In this document: positions 10,383-20,879 of the stretch, piece by piece | Layout of the letters: every line of letters begins with the position of its first letter | How positions within the stretch are numbered: the first letter of the stretch is position 1 | NCBI GenBank assembly: GCA_021014325.1 | Contig: CM037473.1 | Coordinates: 4,217,501-4,281,500, forward strand | DNA: 64,000 bases | Direction: 5' to 3' | Origin: Plazaster borealis | Taxonomy: Eukaryota; Echinodermata; Asteroidea; Forcipulatida; Labidiasteridae | The notes under the pieces: model-generated | The model's database searches: none | The model's input: only the letters and a program-made list of their open reading frames with translations | What the model was told of the DNA's origin: nothing | Translations under genes and position numbers: made by a program

Positions 10383-11549
10383 ATGGGCTCAAATGTGGCA
10401 TCAAGTGACTGTGGTGCTTCTTATAACATCACTGAGGAGATGGTTTCCGAATGGATTTTTAGTCCAGCAGACACCATTATTATTACTGTCATTATACCGA
10501 TCATCATGGGTTTTGGTCTCATCAACAACTCTACTTTTCTATTTGTAATTTTGCGTTCTCCAAAAATGAGATCTGAAACCAATGTTTACTTGGCACATTT
10601 GGCACTGGCTGATCTACTGTTCCTGATTTTAACTGGTGTCTTCATGCTCGGTAAACTCCAAACAACACCCGTTTTGAAAGGCTCATTTCTGAGGAGCTCA
10701 GCAGAATGTACCTGCTTTGTGACAGTAATAAATACTGGTTATTTTGCATCTATTGCATTTGTTACCACGGTGTCATTTGAGAGATACCTTGCATTGTGCC
10801 ATCCATTCAAACATCTGAAAATGCGTGGACGGCGTCGAACAAACAAAACAGTGGCGATCTGTTGGTTGGTAGGGTTGATGTTTTCAGTAATAACAGTGCC
10901 TGGTGCAGCTAAACATCATGTTGATTGTCTTCATTGGCCTGCTGATGACATGTACCAAGGGTTCCCATCCACTGTGGCGTATTGTGGCGCCATACAGCCA
11001 TGGGTAATTTACTTCACAGCACCATTGTTAAATGTTCCCTGGCTAATTGCACTAGTTGCCAACATTTACATGTATGTGAACATCATACAGACATTAAACA
11101 AACGCAAGAGTGCCCGGGGTAATAAACAAGGGGACAACAAAGCAGTGCATACTCGGAACCAAGTGGCCAAGATGCTGATCGTCAATGGTGTAGTATTCTT
11201 TATCTGCCAGACACCGTACCGAGTTATAAGTCTGACTAAATGGACATGTCTGTTGGCACAGATTCAGGATCCTTTATACGCAAGACTTGGGTCTGCAACG
11301 CTATGGATTTCTGCAATTCCTCAGTATATTAACACCATTGTCAACCCTTTGATCTATGGTGTGATGAATTCCCAGTACCGTACAGCGTTAAAGGTTGCTT
11401 TTCAGTGCAAAAGAAGATCCAAAAATCAGGCAGTTTCTGCAACCATTTCTCTCCATGCTATCAATGCACCAGAGACCAATATGCGATCGTCCAACACATG
11501 TAATGACCAGGAAAAGGTGGAAAACAGACTGCGAATGAACACAATATAA
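10383..11549 (+). CDS. A1: class A GPCR, subfamily A
   Basis: An intronless 388-residue seven-helix receptor. The N-terminus carries an N-glycosylation sequon (NIT). TM1 has INNS, TM2 LALAD (Asp 2.50), TM3 the Cys of AEC and ERY, and TM4 a conserved Trp. ECL2 Cys lies in AYCG, TM6 reads FFICQTP and TM7 NPLIY, and helix 8 has a Cys suited to palmitoylation. Gln replaces the usual TM6 Trp. ECL1 (FMLGKLQTTPVLKG) differs strongly from A2-A5, making A1 the most divergent array member. The stop used by A2-A4 (TGA) is CGA here, adding the five-residue tail RMNTI. The start at MGSN is shared by all five units. A canonical AATAAA lies at 11578-11583. Likely a plasma-membrane G-protein-coupled receptor; ligand unknown, candidate chemosensory or peptide receptor. 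Confidence 0.93.
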   Translation: MGSNVASSDCGASYNITEEMVSEWIFSPADTIIITVIIPIIMGFGLINNSTFLFVILRSPKMRSETNVYLAHLALADLLFLILTGVFMLGKLQTTPVLKGSFLRSSAECTCFVTVINTGYFASIAFVTTVSFERYLALCHPFKHLKMRGRRRTNKTVAICWLVGLMFSVITVPGAAKHHVDCLHWPADDMYQGFPSTVAYCGAIQPWVIYFTAPLLNVPWLIALVANIYMYVNIIQTLNKRKSARGNKQGDNKAVHTRNQVAKMLIVNGVVFFICQTPYRVISLTKWTCLLAQIQDPLYARLGSATLWISAIPQYINTIVNPLIYGVMNSQYRTALKVAFQCKRRSKNQAVSATISLHAINAPETNMRSSNTCNDQEKVENRLRMNTI

Positions 11550-12349
11550 TTTGTGCAAATTCAACCGAGGTAAGCCAAATAAATGTATTGCATCATGATC
11601 AACAGGAAATTGTTCATAACTGAATCCGAAGTGTGGAAGGGTGGGTAAATTTGGAAAGTCTTAAACAAATCATTAAGGAAGGATCAAGAAATGTCCTCTA
11701 AGACCTTTTAAAACTTAGTTTTTTTAAATTAAAAATGTATGCAAAGTTTGTTTAACACTGTGCACTGTTTAACACCCTGTGTTTAAGTTTGACTTCTTGT
11801 ACTTTGTCAATATGCATATACTGGGTTTTATTCCATAAACTTGATTCATGTTCAAAAAAGTTACAACAAACTTTGAAACAATTGCTTTATGGGATGTTCA
11901 TCAATGTTAATATTTTAATCGTGCTCAATGTTGTCACTGAGCTAGAAATGCTTCAAAAATCAAGTGCATCGTAATGCATGCATTTATAGACTTAACACCA
12001 TAAAACCCATCAATTCTTATCATAAGGTCAGCCAGACCATTTTTATTAGGGTTCAAACGTTTTTGGTTGGTTTCAATATAGAGTGGAGTATTTTGAAACA
12101 CAGTGCTCAGCGGCTCCCATCTTTGTATTCCTTATTTTTTTTTAAATCGTGAGCTTTTAAATTTCAAAGTTTTGTTTTCAAACTGGAGTAAAGGGTATTT
12201 TAACAAAAACATACAAAATGTTTATTTCTTGTATTGTTCACATCCGCACAGTTAATCAATTTATATTTTTCCTGTGCACGGTACACTACCTAGGAACTTC
12301 ACTTTTCTACTCTGCACTGCAGTGTGCCAGTTGACTGGCCTATACCAGA

Positions 12350-12409
12350 TGACCTCATTGGTCACTTTCTGGTTTTGGCTATTGTACACAATTGCTCTTA
12401 TATATAAAA
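12350..12409 (+). promoter_or_regulatory. A2 upstream block: TGACC/GGTCA palindrome plus TATA
   Basis: The palindrome is at 12350-12364 and TATATAAAA at 12401-12409, arranged as in A1, A3 and A4. Further down, 12800-12877 carries a tandem duplication of about 38 bp (CCTGCTCTGTACCTATA... twice) that the other units lack. Confidence 0.45.
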
Positions 12410-13278
12410 TATACCAAAAAAAAACCTAATTCGATTTTTGTTTGAAATTAACCGGTCACTTACTGATTGACAGAACACAATCTAAACGAAATCAGTATCT
12501 AGGCATGCATCAACGTTTGACCATGATTAAGCAACCAAAGAGTACAATGTAAAAAAAACCTTAATGCTATATATTTCGTGTGTCAATAAAGTCTTTATTA
12601 TTAGATAAAGCACAGGCAAGTTTGTACTTTGATAGAGCAGACGACTACTGGCCGTATACAATACTCTTTGTACAGGAAGGGACAGTTGCACATGTCCAGA
12701 CTACGTTTCTTAATACTCTTGATTGTACCTTTGATGTAATAGTTGGTTATTCTGAGACGAAGTCGACGCTTACAGGTACCTGTCTCACACCGGTACTCAC
12801 CTGCTCTGTACCTATAAGACAACATTAAGCAGACCTGCTCTGTACCTATAATACATCATTAAGCAGACATGCAGAAGATCCTTGAAGGTATATGGAAGCC
12901 TAATGGTTCATGAAGATTTTCAACGATTTGTTGGTTTCTACAAAGAGAACAGCGGTGACAAGATATCATGATTGTTTTTATAATCATATACACGTTGTAA
13001 TGTTATAAAGATGATCAACCAGTCTTCTCCGACATCTAAAGAACAGAAATACAACAACACAAAGCATTAGCTTTTAAAACTTGACTACCAGAAGCAAAAT
13101 CTTGTTTCCACCAATGGGAAATATAGTTAATGCTGATGTTATTTGTCTTGTTTCGCATTCTGGAAGCCGAATCCCTGAAAGACATATTTTTAACACATTG
13201 AAAGATAGACTTCTTCCTAATTAAAGTGATCAGTGACGAGGAGAGTTCATCGGTAAACATTGCAAGGATAAAGACAAC

Positions 13279-14426
13279 ATGGGCTCAAATGTGGCATTAA
13301 GTGACTGTGGTGCTTCTTCTAACATCACTGAGGAAACGGTTTCTGAATGGCTTTTTACTCCAGCAGACACCATTATTATTACTGTCATTATACCGATCAT
13401 CATGGGTCTTGGTCTCATCAACAACTCAACTTTTATATTTGTAATTTTCCGTTCTCCAAAAATGAGATCTGAAACCAATGTTTACCTGGCACATTTGGCA
13501 CTGGCTGATCTACTGTTCCTGATTTTGGATGGTGTCTTCGAGCTCAGTCATCACACAGCAGCACCTGTTGTGTACGGCTTCTTTCTTAGGAGCTCAGCAG
13601 AATGTACCTGCTTTGTGACAGTAATAAATACTGGTTATTTTGCATCTATTGCATTTGTTACCACGGTGTCACTTGAGAGATACCTTGCATTGTGCCATCC
13701 CATCAAACATCTGAAAATGCGTGGACGGCGTCGAACAAACAAAACAGTGGCGATCTGTTGGTTGGTGGGGTTGATGTTTTCAGGAATAACAGTGCCTGGT
13801 GCAGCTAAACATCATGTTGAATGTCTTCATTGGCCTGATGATGACATGTACAAAGGGTTCCCATCCACTGTGGCGTATTGTGGCGCCATACAGCCATGGG
13901 TAATTTACTATACTACACCATTATTAAATGTACCCAGGCTAATTGCAATGGTTGCCAACATTTACATGTATGTGAACATCATACATACATTAAACAATCG
14001 CAAGAGTGCCCGGGGTAATAAACAAGGAGACAACAAAGCAGTGCATACTCGGAACCAAGTGGCCAAGATGCTGATCGTCAATGGCGTAGTATTCTTTATC
14101 TGCCAGACACCGTACCGAGTTATAAGTCTGACTAAATGGATCTGTCTGCACAGATTCAGGATCCTTTATACGCAAAACTTGGGTCTGCAACGGTATGGAT
14201 TTCTGCAATTCCTCAGTGTATTAACACCATTGTCAACCCTTTGATCTATGGTGTGATGAATTCTCAGTACCGTACAGCTTTAAAGGTTGCCTTTCAGCGC
14301 AAAAGAAGATCCAGAAATCAGGCAGTTTCTGCAACCGTTTTTCTCCAAACTACTAATGCACCAGAGACCAGTATGCGATCGTCCAACACATGTAATGACA
14401 ATGAAAAGGTGGAAAACAGACTGTGA
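13279..14426 (+). pseudogene. A2: class A GPCR, frameshifted before TM7
   Basis: Same receptor type as A3-A5, with an intact N-terminus, TM1-TM6 and ERY/QTP motifs. At 14148/14149 four bases (TTGG in the paralogues) are missing within the KW.CLLAQIQ codons. The frame shifts, reads an unrelated tail and stops at 14244, losing TM7, NPLIY and helix 8. The lost part is still open in another frame through 14426 (AQIQDPLYA...NPLIYG...KVENRL). That argues the break is recent, or a sequencing or assembly error. A six-helix product is not expected to signal normally. ECL1 has SHHTAAP where A3-A5 have SNHTAAP, which removes a possible glycosylation sequon. Confidence 0.88.
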
Positions 14427-14918
14427 ATGAACACAACGTAATTCGTGCAAATTCAACCGAGGTAAGCCACTTAATTATATTGCATCATGATCAACAGGAA
14501 ATGTTCATAACTGAAACAGAGGTGTGGAAGGGTGGGTAACTTTGGAAAGTCTCAAACAAATCATTAAGGAAGGATCAAGAAATGTCCTCTAAGACCTTTT
14601 AAAAACTTGTTTTTTTTCCCCAAAAAATGTATGTAAAGTTTGTTAAACACTGTGCACTGTTTAACACCCTGTATCTATGTTTAAGTTTGACTTCATGTAC
14701 TTTGACACTATGCATATACTGGGTTATATTCCATAAACTTGATTCATGTTCAAAAAAGTTACAACAAACATGGAATTAATTGCTTCACTGGATTTTCATC
14801 AATGTTAATATTTTATTCGTGCTAAATGTTGTCACTGAGCTAGAACTTGAAATACTTCCAAAATCAAGTGCATGTAATGCTTGCAATTTATAGACTTAAA
14901 ACCATGAAACCCATCAAT

Positions 14919-15600
14919 AGACTGTGCAAGTCTCGTGCTTATCGGAACGAGAAAACACGTCAAACGAAGAGAAAAACAATCTCTGAAATAAAATCTTTGT
15001 TTTAAATTATATCTAATGACAAAATCTGAACAACAAAAACTCATTACATGTTTACAAAATCAGTTTTAGTTTTGATAATGAATACACAAATAATGTGTTA
15101 ATTATTATTGAAGCAAAATTAAAACTCTGGGACAAGGATGCTTATTTTATCTTAACTTTTCAGAAACCACTTACGTTGATTCGCGATGGTCACAAGGGCA
15201 GTTTAAAGAGGACGCTGACGCTCCAACAGCCATAGACTGCAATGAAAAGGCTTCGCGTTGCAATAACGACATCTGGCGATTACCATCGCGCATCCAAAAC
15301 AAGCGTTTACATAAGTTTTGTGATCGGAGGGGAGCACAACATTCCTAATTTTTTGCAGCAACCGGAAGCTGAGGTCAAAGTTGATTCTCCGGTTTTCTTT
15401 GTTATATTATTGAAATGATTTTGCTTTCATATTTTTCATCACAAGGTACTACATTCCCAACAACATATATATTTGTCATGGTCATAAACCAAGTAAAACT
15501 AAAAAAATTGCCAAAACAAAATCTTGCCCACGTAAATCTCCATATGGTTGGGACCACAATAGTCCCGGAAGTTCAAATATGCACGAGACTTGCACAGTCT
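14919..15600. mobile_element. 682-bp TIR element, upstream of A3
   Basis: Flanked by the terminal inverted repeats AGACTGTGCAAGTCTCG / CGAGACTTGCACAGTCT and a 2-bp AT duplication. Units A2 and A5 give the empty site (CATCAATTCTT). Almost the same element occurs at 18944-19629 at the identical position in unit A4, and inverted at 62430-63125 in array B. Open frames inside are not shared between copies, so it looks non-autonomous. Confidence 0.85.
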
Positions 15601-15954
15601 ATTCTTATCATAATGTCAGCCAGACCATATTTATTAGGGTGCAAACGTTTTTGTGTTGGGGTCAATATAGAGTGGAGTATTTTGATACACAGTGATCAGC
15701 CGGCTCCCATCTTTGTAATCCTTGAAATAATGTTTTCATGAGCTTTTAAATTTCAAAGTTTTGTTTTCAAACTGGAGTAAAGGGTATTTTAACAAAAACA
15801 TACAAAATGTTTTCTAGAATATGTATTTATTGTATAGTTCACATCCGAACAGTTTATCAATTTATATTCTTCCTGTGTATACACGGTACACTACCTAGGA
15901 ACTTCACGTTCCTACTCTGAACTGCAGTGTACCAGTTGATTTGCCTATACCAGA

Positions 15955-16003
15955 TGACCTCATTGGTCACTGTCTGGTTTGGCTATTGCTCTTATATATA
16001 AAA
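15955..16003 (+). promoter_or_regulatory. A3 upstream block: TGACC/GGTCA palindrome plus TATA
   Basis: The palindrome is at 15955-15969 and TATATAAAA at 15995-16003. Spacing is slightly shorter than in the other units because TGTACACAAT is missing between the two motifs. The ATG lies 866 bp downstream. Confidence 0.45.
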
Positions 16004-16860
16004 TATCAAAAAGACAAATCTCCTAATTCAATTTTTGTTTGAAATTAACCAGTCACTTACTGATTGACAGAGCACAATCTAAACGAAATCAGTATCTAGG
16101 CATGCATCAACATTTGACCATGATTAAGCAACCAAAGAGTACAGTGTAAAAAAACACCTCATTGCTGTATATTACGTGTGTCAATATTAAAAGTCTTTAT
16201 TATTAGATAAAGCACGGGCAAGTTTGTACTTTGATAGAGCAGATGACTACTAGCCGTATACAATACTCTTTTCTTCATAAACCTTGTACATGAAGGTACA
16301 GTTGCACATGTCCAGACTACGTTTCTTAAATAATCAATACTTGATTGTGCCTTTGATGTAACAGTTGGTTATTCGGAGACGAAGTCGACGAATACAGGTA
16401 CCTGTCTCACTACCGGTACTCTATACCTGCTCTGGACATCATTAAGCAGACATGCAGAAGATCCTTGAAGGTTATGGAAACCCGATGGTTGATGAAGATT
16501 TTCAACGAGTTGGTGGTTTCTACAAAGAGAACAGCGGTGGCAAGATATCATGATTGTTTTTATAATCATATACACGTTGTAATGTTATAAAGATGATCAA
16601 AACGTCTTGTCCGACATCTGAAGAACAGAAATACAACAACACAAAGCATTAGCTTTTAAAACTTGACTACCCGAAGCAAAATAATATTTCCACCAATGGG
16701 AAATATAGTTAATGCTGATGTTAATTGTCTCGTTTCGCATTCTGGAAGGAAAATCCCTGCAAGACATATGTTTAACACCTTGGAAGACAGACTTCTTTCT
16801 AATTAAAGTGATCAGTGACGAGTAGAATTCATCGGTAAACATTGCAAGGATAAAGACAGC

Positions 16861-18012
16861 ATGGGTTCAAATGTGGCATCAAGTGACTGTGGTGCTTCTT
16901 ATAACATCACTGAGGAGACGGTTTCTGAATGGCTTTTTACTCAAGCAGATACCATTATTATTACTGTCACTATACCGATCATCATGGGTCTTGGTCTCAT
17001 CAATAACTCTACTTTTATATTTGTAATTTTGCGTTCTCCAAAAATGAGATCTGAAACCAATGTTTACTTGACACATTTGGCACTGGCTGATCTGCTGTTC
17101 CTGATTTTGGATGGTGTCTTCGAGCTCAGTAATCACACAGCAGCACCCGTTGTGTACGGCTTCTTTCTTAGGAGCTCAGCAGAATGTACCTGCTTTGTGA
17201 CAGTAATAAATACTGGTTATTTTGCATCTATTGCATTTGTTACCACGGTGTCATTTGAGAGATACCTTGCATTGTGCCATCCCATCAAACATCTGAAAAT
17301 GCGTGGACGGCGTCGAACAAACAAAACGGTGGCGATCTGTTGGTTGGTGGGGTTGATGTTTTCAGGAATAACAGTGCCAGGTGCAGCTAAACATAATGTT
17401 ATTTGTCTTCATTGGCCTGATGACGACATGTACCAAGGGTTCCCATCCACTGTGGCGTATTGTGGCGCCATACAGCCATGGGTAATTTACTATACTACAC
17501 CATTGTTAAATGTTCCCTGGCTAATAACACTGGTTGCCAACATTTACATGTATGTGAACATCATACAGACATTAAACAAACGCAAGAGTGCCCGGAGTAA
17601 TAAACAAGGAGACAACAAAGCAGTGCAGACTCGGAACCAAGTGGCCAAGATGCTGATCGTCAATGGCGTAGTATTCTTCATCTGCCAGACACCGTACCGA
17701 GTTATAAGTCTGACTAAATGGACATGTCTGTTGGCACAGATTCAGAATCCTTTACAAGCAAAACTTGGGTCTGCAACGTTATGGATTTCTGCAATTCCTC
17801 AGTATATCAACACCATTGTCAACCCTTTGATCTATGGTGTGATAAATTCCCAGTACCGTACAGCTTTAAAGGTTGCCTTTCAGTGCAAAAGAAGATCCAG
17901 AAATCAGGCAGTTTCTGCAACCGTTTTTCTCCATGCTACCAATGCACCAGAGACCAGTATGCGATCGTCAAACACATGTAATGACAATGAAAAGGTGGAA
18001 AACAGACTGTGA
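16861..18012 (+). CDS. A3: class A GPCR, subfamily A (reference copy)
   Basis: An intronless 383-residue receptor and the cleanest copy in array A. Landmarks by residue: sequon at 15-17; TM1 about 31-57; Asp77 (2.50); Cys109 (3.25), probably bonded to Cys201 in ECL2; Glu133-Arg134-Tyr135; Trp161 in TM4; ECL2 176-206 with CLHWPDDD; TM5 about 207-235; basic ICL3 (KRKSARSNK); FFICQTP at 272-278 with Gln276 at the toggle position; NPLIY at 321-325; Cys342 in helix 8. The C-tail is Ser/Thr-rich and ends KVENRL, with no PDZ-type end. The start MGSN is conserved. Family features fit neuropeptide-type rhodopsin receptors and echinoderm lineage expansions; the ligand is unknown. Confidence 0.94.
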   Translation: MGSNVASSDCGASYNITEETVSEWLFTQADTIIITVTIPIIMGLGLINNSTFIFVILRSPKMRSETNVYLTHLALADLLFLILDGVFELSNHTAAPVVYGFFLRSSAECTCFVTVINTGYFASIAFVTTVSFERYLALCHPIKHLKMRGRRRTNKTVAICWLVGLMFSGITVPGAAKHNVICLHWPDDDMYQGFPSTVAYCGAIQPWVIYYTTPLLNVPWLITLVANIYMYVNIIQTLNKRKSARSNKQGDNKAVQTRNQVAKMLIVNGVVFFICQTPYRVISLTKWTCLLAQIQNPLQAKLGSATLWISAIPQYINTIVNPLIYGVINSQYRTALKVAFQCKRRSRNQAVSATVFLHATNAPETSMRSSNTCNDNEKVENRL

Positions 18013-18237
18013 TTGAACACAGCATGACTTGTGCAAATTCAACCGAGTAAGCCACTTAATTGTATTGCATCATGATCAGCAGGAAGTTGTTCATAACTGA
18101 AACAGAGGTATAAAGGGTGGGTAACTTTGGAAAGTCTCAAACAAATCATTAAGGAAGGATCAGGAAATGTCCTCTGAGACCTTTTTAAAGCTTAACTTTT
18201 TTTAATCAACAATTTTCTAAAGTTTTTTTAAACACTG

Positions 18238-18717
18238 ACCTGCGCGACACCATCAAAAAAATCATACGCTTACGCCATCGGACAGTAGGCTACTGTCCGT
18301 TTGTATTAGCGTGTAATTCATTTTTGTGGAGAACCCAATCACTTTCAAATGGCCCAAACATTAGATATGGACCCTACTCAATTCATCCAAATAAACATCA
18401 GGTCACTGCTTACAGCCATTGTACAAGTATATAGAAAAAGCCATCAGAAAACTATATGGTTCATTTCACCCAGTAGTGACTATTGACCCCAAGGTCAAGT
18501 AACCGCTGTACAATTCCTATGGGAATTCCGGGAGAGCAGGACATTGATGGATTTTTTGTGTGTGAAAAAGACCTCGGATGGTAACAAGACAGTTACCATG
18601 CTATTTGGCTAGGTGTAGATGGGGAATGTTGAACTTTTAGATTAAACAAAAATAAAAATGGTGGAGTACTGACTAAATAATCAAAAACGGACAGAGGACC
18701 TCAGTCCGATGGCATCA
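18238..18717. mobile_element. ~480-bp dispersed element in the A3 3' flank, copy 2
   Basis: Interrupts the A3 3' flank between AACACTG and TGCAAAGTTAACACCC; units A1, A2, A4 and A5 are continuous there. It aligns with 6928-7425. Inverted motifs of the type GCCATCGGAC...CTGTCCGTTT lie near both ends. It is present in one unit only, so it arrived after the array formed. Exact ends and duplication are uncertain. Confidence 0.7.
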
Positions 18718-18943
18718 TGCAAAGTTAACACCCTATATCGATGTTTAAGTTTGACTTCGTGTAATTTCATTATGTTTATACTGAGTTTTATTCCATACTT
18801 GATTCATATTCAAAATAGTTACAACAAACTTGGAATTAATTACTTTGTGGGATTTTCATTAATGTTAATATTCTAATCGTGCTAAATGTTTTCACTGAGC
18901 TAGAACTTGCATTTATAGACTTAACACCATGAAACCCATCAAT

Positions 18944-19629
18944 AGACTGTGCAAGTCTCGCGCATATCGGAACGAGAAAACACGTCACACGAAGCAAAAA
19001 ACATTCCCTGAAATAAAATCTTTGTTTTAAATTATGTCTAATGACCAAATCTGAACAACAAAAATACTCATTACATGTTTACAAAATCAGTTTTAGTTTT
19101 GATAATGAATACACAGATAATGTGTTAATTATTATTGAAGCAAAATTAAAACTCTGGGACAAGGATGCTTATTTGATCTTAACTTTTCAGAAACCACTTA
19201 CGTTGATTCGCGATGGTCACAAGGGCGTAAAATTAACGCTTGACGCAGTTTAAAGAGGACGCTGACGCTTCAACAGCCATAGACTGCAATGAAAAGGCTT
19301 CTCGTTGCAATTACAGCATTTGGCGATTTTCATCACGCATCCGAAACAACGGTTTACACAAGTGTTGTGATCGGAGGTGAGCACAAAATTCTTAATTTTT
19401 TGCAGCAACCGGAAGCTGAGGTCAAGTTTAATTCTCGGGTTTTCTTTGTTATATTATTGAATTGATTTTACTTTCATATTTTTTATCACTAGGTATTACA
19501 ACCCAACAACATATATATTTTTCATGGTCATAAACTACGTTAAACTAAAATAATTGCCAAAACAAAATCTTGCCCACGTATTGGTCTATGGTCCCGGAAG
19601 TTCAAATATGCGCGAGACTTGCACAGTCT
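18944..19629. mobile_element. 686-bp TIR element, upstream of A4
   Basis: Same terminal repeats, orientation and insertion point as the element at 14919-15600, with the AT duplication at both ends. Because the site is identical, units A3 and A4 inherited it from one parent unit. Confidence 0.85.
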
Positions 19630-19981
19630 ATTCTTATCAAGGTCAGCCAGACCATATTTATTAGGGTGCAAACGTTTTTGTGTTGGGATCAATATAGAGT
19701 GGAGTATTTTGATACACAGTGATCAGCCGGCTCCCATCTTTGTATTCCTTGAAATAATGTTTTTACGAGCTTTTAAATTTCAAAGTTTTGTTTTCAAACT
19801 GGAGTAAAGGGTATTTTAACAAAAACATACAAAATGTTTTCTAGAATATGTATGTATTGTATAGTTCACATCCGAACAGTTAATCAATTTATATTCTTCC
19901 TGTGTATACACGGTACACTACCTAGGAACTTCACGTTTCTACTCTGAACTGCAGTGTACCAGTTGATTTGCCTATACCAGA

Positions 19982-20040
19982 TGACCTCATTGGTCACTGT
20001 CTGGTTTGGCTATTGTACACAATTGCTCTTATATATAAAA
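19982..20040 (+). promoter_or_regulatory. A4 upstream block: TGACC/GGTCA palindrome plus TATA
   Basis: The palindrome is at 19982-19996 and TATATAAAA at 20032-20040, arranged as in A1. The ATG is 848 bp downstream. Confidence 0.45.
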
Positions 20041-20879
20041 TATAAAAAAGACAAATCTCCTAATTCAATTTTTGTTTGAAATTAACCAGTCACTTACTGA
20101 TTGACAGAGCACAATCTAAACGAAATCAGTATCTAGGCATGCATCAACGTTTGACCAAGATTAAGCAACCAAAGAGTAAAATGTAAAACAAAACCTCATT
20201 GCTGTATATTACCTGTGTCAATAAAGTCTTTATTATTAGATAAAGCACGGGCAAGTTTGTACTTTGATAGAGCAGACGACTACTGGCCGTATACAACACT
20301 CTTTGTACAGGAAGGGACAGTTGCACATGTCACGACTACGATTCTTAATACTCAATACTTGATTGTGCCTTTGATATAATAGTTGGTTATTCTGAGACGA
20401 AGTCGACGAATACAGGTACCTGTCTCACTACCGGTACTCTATACCTGCTCTGGACATCATTAAGCAGACATGCAGAAGATCCTTGAAGGTATATGGAAAC
20501 CCGATGGTTGATGAAGATTTTCAACGATTTGATGGTTTCTACAAAGAGAACAGCGGTGGTAAGATATCATGATTGTTTTTATAATCATGTACACGTTGTA
20601 ATGTTATAAAGATGATCAAAACGTCTTGTCCGACATCTAAAGAACAGAAATACAACAACACAAAGCATTAGCTTTTAAAACTTGACTACCAAAAGCAAAA
20701 TAATATTTCCACCAATGGGAAATATAGTTAATGCTGATGTAAATTGTCTCGTTTCGCATTCTGGAAGCGAAATCCCTGCAAGACACATTTTTAACACCTT
20801 GGAAGATAGACTTCTTTCTAAATAAAGTGATCAGTGACGAGTAGAATTCATCGGTAAACATTGCAAGGATAAAGACAGC

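Noticed and set aside
15415..15741. 108-residue frame inside the A3-flank transposon
   Set aside because: It crosses the element boundary at 15600 into unit sequence and is not open in the sister copy at 18944-19629.
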